Below, in pieces: positions 1-6,315 of a stretch of DNA of 7,768 bases. The notes under the pieces were generated by a model. That model saw only the letters and a list, made by a program, of their open reading frames with translations, was not told the DNA's origin and searched no databases. Position 1 is the stretch's first letter, and every line of letters begins with the position of its first letter. The position numbers were made by a program, and so were the translations under genes. The DNA comes from Gemmatimonadota bacterium. GTDB taxonomy: Bacteria > Gemmatimonadota > Gemmatimonadetes > Longimicrobiales > Gaopeijiaceae. The stretch is from NCBI GenBank assembly GCA_018678395.1, contig JAHHMJ010000130.1, positions 1 through 7,768 of the forward strand, given 5' to 3'.

Positions 1-1575
1 GGCCACCACCTCGCCGAGGTCGGTCGGAGTGAAGCGCCGCTTTTCGAGCACGACGTAGTCACGGTCCACCAGCGTCGAGATGATGGCGGCGTACGTCGAG
101 GGACGGCCGATTCCCAGCGCCTCGAGCTGCTTCACCAGCGAGGCCTCGGAGAACCGGGGGGGCGGCTGCGTGAAGTGCTGCCTCGGATCGATCCGCTCCA
201 GCTCCGTGCCGTCGCCTCGCGCCAGCGGAGGGAGGGGATCCAGATCATCGAGGCGCCGGTGATCGCCCTCCTCGGTCGCCTCCAGATACAACCGGGTGAA
301 TCCGGCGAACTTCACCACCGAGCCCGTGGCGCGGTAGCGGTATTCCCGCCCCGACGCACCCACCAGCGCGAAGTCCACCGTCGTCGTGTCGTAGACGGCG
401 GGCGCCATCTGGCTGGCGACGAAGCGCAACCAGATGAGTTCGTACAGACGAGCGGCATCGGACTTCAGTGCGCGAGCCGCCTCGGCAGGCGTGATCGCGA
501 CGTCGGTCGGCCGGATGGCTTCATGTGCTTCCTGGGCTCCCTTCTGCTTCTTGCCCCCCCACATCCGGGGGCTCGCCGGGAGGTAGTCGCGTCCGAACGA
601 ATCCTCGACGAACGCCCGCGCTGCAGCGACCGCCGTGGCCGACACCCTTGTGGAGTCGGTTCGCATGTAGGTGATCAGACCGACCGCACCGCGCCCCCCG
701 ACTTCGACGCCCTCGTAGAGACGCTGGGCGGTGCTCATCGTGCGCCGCGCCGAGAAGCGCAGCCGCTTGGCCGCCTCCTGCTGCAGCGTGGAGGTCGTGA
801 AGGGCGCCGCAGGGTTCTTGCGTCGCTCACGGCGCTTCACGTCGGTGACGTCGAAGGGCACGCCTTCGATGTCTGCGACCGCCTCCCCCGCCTGATCGGC
901 GTTTCCGAGCTGGAAGGACCGGCCGTCGATCTTGTGCAGCTTCGCCTCGAAGGCCTGGTCCCGAGCCCGGAGGTGGGCCGTGATCGACCAGTACTCGGTG
1001 GCCTCGAAGGCTCGGACTTCGTCCTCTCGCTCGCAAATGAGCCTCAGGGCCACCGTCTGCACACGACCGGCGGAGAGCCCCGGGCGAATCGGCTTCCAGA
1101 GGAACGGACTCACGCGGTACCCGACGAGGCGGTCGAGAATCCGACGCGCCTGCTGCGCCTCGATCTTGGGGATGTCGAGGGCCCCCGGGCGTTCGAGGGC
1201 CGCCTTCACCGCCGACTTCGTGACCTCGCGAAACTGCACCCGCTGGAAGCGGTCCGGATCCCGCCGGTAGCCGAGTTGCTCCGCAACGTGCCCGGCGATC
1301 GCCTCTCCCTCGCGGTCGGGGTCGGTCGCCAGAATGATCCGCCGCGCCTTGCGGGCCTTCTGCTTCAGGCCCGTGATGACCTTCCCCTTTCCACGGATGA
1401 TCTCGTACGTGGGCTCGAAGCCCCGCTCCACATCGACGCCCAATTCCTTGCGCGGGAGATCCATGACGTGGCCCACCGAGGCGGCTACCTCGTAGCCGTC
1501 ACCCAGGTAGCGCCCGATGGTGCGTGCCTTGGCGGGGGACTCGACGATGACGAGGTCTTTGGTTGCTGGCGGCAT
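1..1575 (-). CDS. topA: DNA topoisomerase I (type IA), C-terminus cut by window edge
   Basis: Type IA topoisomerase that relaxes negative supercoils by cutting one DNA strand through a tyrosine-phosphate bond. Translating the minus strand gives 525 open codons to the left edge, so the 3' end is missing. Visible motifs: VIVESPAKA with Glu12 and the acidic TOPRIM triad in TDPDREGE (Asp85, Asp87, Glu89), which bind Mg2+; LSAGRVQ at 167-173; the catalytic motif ITYMRTDS with Tyr303 as nucleophile; AHEAIRPT with His351; and GIGRPSTYA at about 488-496. Spacing matches E. coli TopA (Tyr319). The remaining core and any C-terminal zinc-ribbon domains lie outside the window. The ATG at 1575 places the first motif where family members have it, and no closer in-frame start is seen upstream. 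It follows aroK by 55 bases. The leader is C-rich, contains C7 just before GGGC-ATG, and has no Shine-Dalgarno sequence. The identification is secure; only the 3' extent is unknown. Confidence 0.97.
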   Translation of the reverse strand, partial: MPPATKDLVIVESPAKARTIGRYLGDGYEVAASVGHVMDLPRKELGVDVERGFEPTYEIIRGKGKVITGLKQKARKARRIILATDPDREGEAIAGHVAEQLGYRRDPDRFQRVQFREVTKSAVKAALERPGALDIPKIEAQQARRILDRLVGYRVSPFLWKPIRPGLSAGRVQTVALRLICEREDEVRAFEATEYWSITAHLRARDQAFEAKLHKIDGRSFQLGNADQAGEAVADIEGVPFDVTDVKRRERRKNPAAPFTTSTLQQEAAKRLRFSARRTMSTAQRLYEGVEVGGRGAVGLITYMRTDSTRVSATAVAAARAFVEDSFGRDYLPASPRMWGGKKQKGAQEAHEAIRPTDVAITPAEAARALKSDAARLYELIWLRFVASQMAPAVYDTTTVDFALVGASGREYRYRATGSVVKFAGFTRLYLEATEEGDHRRLDDLDPLPPLARGDGTELERIDPRQHFTQPPPRFSEASLVKQLEALGIGRPSTYAAIISTLVDRDYVVLEKRRFTPTDLGEVVA

Positions 1576-1630
1576 GCCCGGGGGGGTGCGGAGGGATCGG
1601 TGCGCAGGTCGAGGAGTTCGGGGACGCTCG

Positions 1631-2173
1631 TCAGCCGGTGGGCGGAACGGCCGCGAACCGGGCGATTGCACGAGCCAGGTCCTCGGCGGTCGCGCTCGAA
1701 GCGTCGAGGTGGAGGCGCGCACGAGCATAGGAGGGCTCGCGTGCCGCCAACAGGGCTCGAACGGCCGACTCGGGGTCGGGCCCGCGCAGGAGAGGTCGCG
1801 TATCCCCATCGCGCGCCGCCCGTTCCAGCGCCGTGGCGACATCGACCTGCAGCCACACCGAGAGCGTCGCGGCGTCGAGAGCCTCCATCCGACCGGGCAC
1901 CATCGGCCAGCCGCCGCCCGAGGCCAGGACGACCCGGTGACGGGCGAGCAGCTCGTTGCCGATCCGCGCCTCGTGTTCCCGGAAGGCGGCCTCACCCCGC
2001 GCTGCGAAGATCTCCGCGACCGACGTCCCGACTCGGCGCTCGATCTCGGCGTCGAAGTCGAGGAACTCCCACCCCAATCGCTGAGCGACGGCCCGGCCCA
2101 CGGTCGTCTTCCCGGACGCCATGAAGCCGATCAGGAGGATGCGCCGCACCTCCGAGCCACGGACGCCGTCCAC
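1631..2173 (-). CDS. aroK: Shikimate kinase
   Basis: Cytoplasmic NMP-kinase-fold enzyme that phosphorylates shikimate to shikimate-3-phosphate with ATP, step five of the chorismate pathway. The 180-residue length is normal for the family. Visible motifs: Walker A GFMASGKTT at 16-24 with Lys22; the shikimate-binding FDAEIE with Asp41; Arg65 in AFREHE; the Walker-B-like GGG at 86-88; the lid motif TRPLL with Arg126; and Arg144 in REPSYARAR. All key residues are present, so it should be active. The start codon is GTG at 2171-2173, 11 bases after the aroC stop, with no Shine-Dalgarno sequence before it, which fits translational coupling to aroC. A second GTG at codon 9 would still leave Walker A intact, so the exact start is slightly uncertain. 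aroL is an equivalent name, since sequence alone does not separate the isozymes. Confidence 0.95.
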   Translation of the reverse strand: MDGVRGSEVRRILLIGFMASGKTTVGRAVAQRLGWEFLDFDAEIERRVGTSVAEIFAARGEAAFREHEARIGNELLARHRVVLASGGGWPMVPGRMEALDAATLSVWLQVDVATALERAARDGDTRPLLRGPDPESAVRALLAAREPSYARARLHLDASSATAEDLARAIARFAAVPPTG

Positions 2174-2184
2174 CGCGGTCGTGG

Positions 2185-3399
2185 TCAGAGTTCGCGCTCC
2201 CCGAAACCGCGGTCGCGAAGGTAGGCCATGTAGGCGTCGAAGTTCCGGCGAATCTCCGAGATCGAGTCGCCGCCGAACTTCTCCAGGAACGCATCCGCAA
2301 TCACGAGCGCGACCATCGCCTCACCGATCACACCGGCCGCCGGAACGGCGCTCACATCGCTGCGCTCGGTCGCCGCATCGGCCACGGAACCGTCCCGCAG
2401 ATCGACCGACGGGAGCCGGTTTCGAAGGGTCGAGATGGGCTTCATGTGGCCGCGGACGAGGAGGGGTTCACCCGTCGTCACGCCGCCTTCGAGCCCTCCG
2501 GCGCGATTCGAAGCCCGCCCCATACCGCCGGTGCGGGGTCGATCCTCGGCGGGCACGATGGGATCGTGCACCCGGGTGCCGGGCCGTCGAGCGCCTTCGA
2601 CACCCATGCCGATCTCGACCGCCTTCAGCGCCTGAATGCTCAGGATCGCCTGCCCGAGGCGTCCGTCCAACTTGGTATCCCACGCCACGTGACTGCCCAG
2701 GCCGACCGGCACCCCCGTCGCGACCACCTCGAAGGTCCCTCCGAGCGTGTCGCCGCTCTCCCTCGCCGCATCGATGGCCTCGATGATCCGCTGGGTGGCG
2801 TCGTCGTCGAGGCATCGCAGCGGGGAGTCGTCCACCGCGGCGTTGAGGTCCTCGGGATAGCGCTCCGGAACCTCGGCGTCGATCCCGCCGACCGAGATCA
2901 CATGGCTGCCGATGCGGATGCCGAACTCGGCCAGGAAGCGCCGCGCGACTGCGCCGCAGGCAACCCGCGCCGCAGTCTCGCGCGCGCTCGCGCGCTCGAG
3001 AATGTCTCGGGTATCCCGCCGATCGTACTTGAGCACACCGACCAGGTCCGCGTGCCCGGGGCGAGGGAGGTACATCGACCGCAACGCCTTGGGGTTCACA
3101 TCGGGCTCGGGCGGGTCCGGACTCATCGCGATGGTCCAGTTCTCCCAATCCCGATTCCAGATGATCATCGCCAGAGGCGATCCCAGCGTCTCGCCGAGGC
3201 GCACTCCGGACATCACCTCCGCCCGGTCCGACTCGATCTTCATGCGCCGGCCACGCCCGTACCCTCCCTGGCGCCGTCGGAGCTCGGGGTCCACGTCCCG
3301 GACCATCTGGAGGTCGAGTCCGGCCGGAATCCCCTCGAGGACCGCCACGAGTCCGCGGCCGTGGGATTCGCCGGCAGTGCGGAAGGAGAGTCGTCTCAT
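2185..3399 (-). CDS. aroC: Chorismate synthase
   Basis: Catalyses the last shikimate-pathway step, anti-1,4-elimination of phosphate from EPSP to give chorismate; it needs reduced FMN. With the ATG at 3399 the protein has 404 residues, matching the longer form known from Actinobacteria, Firmicutes and others (E. coli has about 361). Visible motifs: TAGESHG at 8-14 with His13; RRRQGGYGRGRRM at about 41-53, the long-form version of the flavin/substrate region; RPGHADL with His116; RASARETAARV near 137-146; and SNRAGGLEGGVTTGEP near 297-312. His13 and His116 are the two conserved catalytic histidines. The frame is open 13 codons further up to a GTG at 3438, but family members begin just before the TAGESH motif, so the ATG is preferred. 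Neither start has a Shine-Dalgarno sequence. aroK follows after 11 bases. A possible promoter lies at 3475-3503. Confidence 0.96.
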   Translation of the reverse strand: MRRLSFRTAGESHGRGLVAVLEGIPAGLDLQMVRDVDPELRRRQGGYGRGRRMKIESDRAEVMSGVRLGETLGSPLAMIIWNRDWENWTIAMSPDPPEPDVNPKALRSMYLPRPGHADLVGVLKYDRRDTRDILERASARETAARVACGAVARRFLAEFGIRIGSHVISVGGIDAEVPERYPEDLNAAVDDSPLRCLDDDATQRIIEAIDAARESGDTLGGTFEVVATGVPVGLGSHVAWDTKLDGRLGQAILSIQALKAVEIGMGVEGARRPGTRVHDPIVPAEDRPRTGGMGRASNRAGGLEGGVTTGEPLLVRGHMKPISTLRNRLPSVDLRDGSVADAATERSDVSAVPAAGVIGEAMVALVIADAFLEKFGGDSISEIRRNFDAYMAYLRDRGFGEREL

Positions 3400-3474
3400 C
3401 GGTGGAGCGGGCCGGGAGGGGATTGCTCTGGACGACACCCCGAAGACCGGAGCGCCGCGCGGTGTGCAGTGGCT

Positions 3475-3503
3475 AGGATACGACGAGCGCGACGACCCAC
3501 CAA
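3475..3503 (-). promoter_or_regulatory. Possible sigma70-type promoter for aroC-aroK(-topA)
   Basis: In the 105-base gap between the lipoprotein stop and the long-frame aroC GTG (144 bases to the preferred ATG), the minus strand carries TTGGTG at 3503-3498 and TATCCT at 3480-3475, separated by exactly 17 bases. The -10 box matches TATAAT at four of six positions and the -35 box matches TTGACA at three. TATCC is among the least GC-rich spots in this gap. A transcript would begin near 3468-3470, leaving a leader of about 70 bases before the aroC ATG. This is seen by eye only; short motifs occur by chance. Confidence 0.33.
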
Positions 3504-3543
3504 GGGGCCGCCGCGCTCGGCGATCGCTGGACGGAAGGTCGAA

Positions 3544-6294
3544 CTAGCGCTCCGGATGCTCCCGGAGAACGTCGGCCTTTCGGACGTCCACCACGACGAC
3601 TCCGCCCGAAGACGTGGTCCCGAACAGCTTGACCACGACACATCGATCTTCGGTGATGCCGTTGGGCACGATGGGCGCGTTGAAATCGTTGCCCTCGTAC
3701 ACCTGGACCGCCTGACCGATGAAACGGCCGGCCTGATCCGTGACGTCCACCGCAGAGCATTGGAAGCCAGCGTTGTCCTCCGGGAAGGGCAGGATGGCCT
3801 TGAGCGGCCCCACCACCACATCCCGGATCGCAACCCGGCCGATGCGCAGGAATTTGAATGTGTCGATGATGTCGACCGTTCGCTCACCGGTCCCGACGAA
3901 CGCGAGGTGCGTATCGGGTCGGTACTGTCCATCGGGGTTCTCGAGCGTCCGGAAGTCGGCGTGCAGGGGGTGTAGCGCCGCACCCGCGCCGGTCGTCGCC
4001 AACGGGATCCCGGTGAGACCCTGCAGGCGCAGGTCGGGGCTGATGAAGTACGCAGCCTGAAGCCCGCGCACCACCGTCAGCGTCCCGTCGTAGTTCATCC
4101 CGAGCCCCTTCACCTGCTCGGAGGGGTTCGTCAGCAGGTCCGCGACCTGGATGAAGCCGGAGAGACCCGTGGCCCCACCCGGCTGCGCACGATACATCAG
4201 CACGCGCGCGACAGGCTCCCTGGCGCCCTCACCGACTGCGACCCAACCACCGTCACCGGAACCCGCGACGTAGGTCGTGTCCCGGAAGCCGAGGCTCGGC
4301 ACGTCCCAACGGGCTCCCTCGACCATGTAGGCGTCCGAGCCCTTCGACACCAGCTCGGCCCACGCGTCGGTCGGCAGCTCGCCGCTGCCCGTGTTGGCCC
4401 TACCCACGATCACCTGATCCGGGAAGCCCGGCACGTGATCGTAGAGCGTCAGCGCCGCCGTGGTGATGGTGATGCTGCCGATCTGGGTTTCGACCAGGGA
4501 GGTTCCGATGGAGTCGATGTGCGCGACGGCCCAGAAATCGTCCGCCGGCGTCGTAAGCGCGTGCTCGACGAAGAGCTTCACCTCGGAGCGGTCGGAACCG
4601 TCTTCGAAGAACGCCTTCCGCGCCGTACCGATGTCGCCGATCAACGTCGTTTTCGTCGAATAGATCACGCTTCCGAACGAGTCGACGGCCGCGAACTGCG
4701 GGCGATCGGAGAAGGACGGGTTCGCACCCGTGGGCAACGGATAGATTTTGTAGGTCGTGGCGGTCTCACCGGCGTTGAGCTCGATGTCGAAGATCACGAC
4801 GTCCGGAGTCAGGAAGCGATTGCTCTCGACCTCCCGCTCCTGTTCGAGATCGATCACCGAGAGGTTGGTCCCACCCGAGTTGGCGACCCAGAGCGAATCC
4901 CCGTCCCGGCTGAAGGCCAGCCCCCACGGCTCCGAACCCACGCCCACCGGCGGACCGAAGCTCTCGGAGTCGAGACGGAAGAGCTCCACGCGGTTCCGCG
5001 TGAGATTCGACAGGAACAGGTTGCGGCGCGCCGTGTCGACGGCCGCGTCCATGATCAAGCCGCCGGACGGCAACTGGACCGTGCGCCCCGAGACGTGGGC
5101 TCGATTCAGCCTCTGTCCCAGCCGCCCTTCGGCGATGATGGCGCCACCCCGGTTCCCGCACTCCAACTGCTGTAGCTCGTCCGAAACGGCCGCGCTGCAG
5201 TTTCCGGCCTGATCCAGCAGATAGCCGGTCACTTCGTACTGAAGCGTATCGGGGAGCGAAAGCGAGTCCACGTTGAAGACCGGCACGGAGAACTGTGCAG
5301 CCACTGTCCCCGTCCGAGCAGGCGTGAAGGTTGCGCTTCCGGAGCGCACCAGCGTGTCCTGGCGCGCTTGTGAGATCGCGAGAACCGTGTAGCCCGCCTG
5401 GATGATCCCGCTTCCCTGCGCATCGTCGTTGCCGAGCACCTGGATCTGGATCGAATCGGTGAGCTCGAGCTTGGGCAGGGCACTCACCTCGAGCCGCGCT
5501 GACGGCGGCTCCGAGTCACCCGCGCCACCCGTGACCACGTTGGCCGCAACAGGCCCGTCGCCACCGATGATGTCCACCGAATTGCGTGCGCGCACCGAAA
5601 CGTTCAGCGCACCGCTCAGGCCGACGGGGATCGCAACCGTCGTGTCTACACGGATCGAATCGACGGCCGACCCGAAGGTCCGCACGAGCGTGGTGTCGAG
5701 CGCGCCTTCGAGCTCGAACGTCAACTCCAGAACCCCTTGGGGGTCCTGCGCGGTGGCCGAGAGATTCAGGCCCAGGCCCGCCTGGATCGGCTGGCCCGGC
5801 TCCAGGTTCAGGAGCTGGACGTCCGGTCCGCCGAGGATCAGGCTGACCGTGTCGCTCTGGACCGCCCCGTCGGAGTCGGTCGCCGTCACCGCGATCAACG
5901 CGGTCTCGGGAGCCTCCTCCTCGGTGGCGACCAGGTACCGGGTCAGCACGGTATCGCGAGCGCTGCCGAGCACCACGTCCTTCGGCTCGAAGCGCTCGAC
6001 TGACGCCTGCGTCCCGAGACTCGGATCGCCTCGCAGCGCGAACCCCTCGAAGCGGACCCCGTCGATACCGACGCCCGAGCGAACGCGGACGCGAACCATG
6101 ACCGAGTCGCCGACCGGCTTCGCCGAGAGAGAATCACCCCTCGGGACTTCGATCTCGACCCGCGGTCCTCCGGCGCTGCCGATCGGATCGGCCAGGCCGC
6201 CGCTGAACTGGTTGGGTCCGTCGCACGCCGCCAGGGCGAGGGCCAATGCGGCCCCCGCGGCGGGGAAACGGATTCCGAAGACTGTTGACCTCAT
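3544..6294 (-). CDS. Large predicted lipoprotein: Ig-like stretches plus beta-propeller-like region; function unknown
   Basis: A 916-residue protein I cannot assign to a named family. Residues 1-23 are a lipoprotein signal peptide (Arg2 and Arg9, then an Ala/Leu core) ending in the lipobox LAAC, with Cys24 to be lipidated and Asp25 at +2. Residues of about 45-153, 157-255 and 263-372 look like three Ig-like or PKD-like beta-sandwich stretches, rich in Thr, Val and Asp, e.g. TATDSDGAVQSD at 137-148. From about 405 the style becomes beta-propeller (YVTN/NHL-like): SEPWGLAFSRDGDSLWVAN at 454-472 is the clearest blade, and later blades are more divergent. Apart from Cys24 there are four cysteines, spaced as two pairs (366/379 and 845/885), possible disulfides outside the cytoplasm. 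It starts 21 bases after the secretin gene with a GGGAG ribosome binding site, so the two are probably co-transcribed. An envelope or pilus-associated role (adhesin, secretin accessory, surface sensor) is inferred from position only. A pilotin is unlikely given its size and fold. Confidence 0.85.
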   Translation of the reverse strand: MRSTVFGIRFPAAGAALALALAACDGPNQFSGGLADPIGSAGGPRVEIEVPRGDSLSAKPVGDSVMVRVRVRSGVGIDGVRFEGFALRGDPSLGTQASVERFEPKDVVLGSARDTVLTRYLVATEEEAPETALIAVTATDSDGAVQSDTVSLILGGPDVQLLNLEPGQPIQAGLGLNLSATAQDPQGVLELTFELEGALDTTLVRTFGSAVDSIRVDTTVAIPVGLSGALNVSVRARNSVDIIGGDGPVAANVVTGGAGDSEPPSARLEVSALPKLELTDSIQIQVLGNDDAQGSGIIQAGYTVLAISQARQDTLVRSGSATFTPARTGTVAAQFSVPVFNVDSLSLPDTLQYEVTGYLLDQAGNCSAAVSDELQQLECGNRGGAIIAEGRLGQRLNRAHVSGRTVQLPSGGLIMDAAVDTARRNLFLSNLTRNRVELFRLDSESFGPPVGVGSEPWGLAFSRDGDSLWVANSGGTNLSVIDLEQEREVESNRFLTPDVVIFDIELNAGETATTYKIYPLPTGANPSFSDRPQFAAVDSFGSVIYSTKTTLIGDIGTARKAFFEDGSDRSEVKLFVEHALTTPADDFWAVAHIDSIGTSLVETQIGSITITTAALTLYDHVPGFPDQVIVGRANTGSGELPTDAWAELVSKGSDAYMVEGARWDVPSLGFRDTTYVAGSGDGGWVAVGEGAREPVARVLMYRAQPGGATGLSGFIQVADLLTNPSEQVKGLGMNYDGTLTVVRGLQAAYFISPDLRLQGLTGIPLATTGAGAALHPLHADFRTLENPDGQYRPDTHLAFVGTGERTVDIIDTFKFLRIGRVAIRDVVVGPLKAILPFPEDNAGFQCSAVDVTDQAGRFIGQAVQVYEGNDFNAPIVPNGITEDRCVVVKLFGTTSSGGVVVVDVRKADVLREHPER

Positions 6295-6301
6295 GAGTCG
6301 T

Positions 6302-6306
6302 CTCCC
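6302..6306 (-). promoter_or_regulatory. Ribosome binding site of the lipoprotein gene
   Basis: The minus strand reads GGGAG, then seven or eight bases, then ATG at 6294. This is a well-placed Shine-Dalgarno sequence within the 21-base gap after the secretin stop. It supports the chosen start and shows that this organism does use Shine-Dalgarno initiation, unlike what is seen at aroC, aroK and topA. Confidence 0.7.
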
Positions 6307-6315
6307 GTGCCGGCG

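Noticed and set aside
156..560. G7/C7 homopolymers in topA (156-162 and 554-560) as phase-variation tracts
   Set aside because: Runs of seven are expected about this often in 1.5 kb at such GC content, and topA is normally essential. The frame is intact through both.
175..2124. Long plus-strand open frame of 649 codons opposite topA and aroK
   Set aside because: It lies antisense to two genes with complete catalytic motifs, is Arg/Pro/Gly-rich with no recognisable domain, and GC-rich codon use on one strand routinely suppresses stops on the other.
2982..2997. Tandem 8-bp repeat GCGCGCTC in aroC
   Set aside because: It encodes the conserved ERASARETA motif using GC-rich codons, so it is explained by protein constraint and codon bias.
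3400..3438. Upstream in-frame GTG start for aroC adding 13 residues
   Set aside because: The extension is Pro/Arg/Ser-rich, unlike family N-termini, and the ATG at 3399 places the TAGESHG motif at the usual position.
3509..3522. Hairpin CGCCG-AGCG-CGGCG after the lipoprotein stop as a terminator
   Set aside because: The stem is only five base pairs and no T-run follows on the minus strand, so it does not qualify as an intrinsic terminator; such stems are common at this GC content.
2446..3975. Plus-strand open frame of 509 codons opposite aroC and the lipoprotein 3' end
   Set aside because: Antisense shadow: it crosses a gene boundary and an intergenic gap, with low-complexity Arg/Pro/His composition and no motifs.
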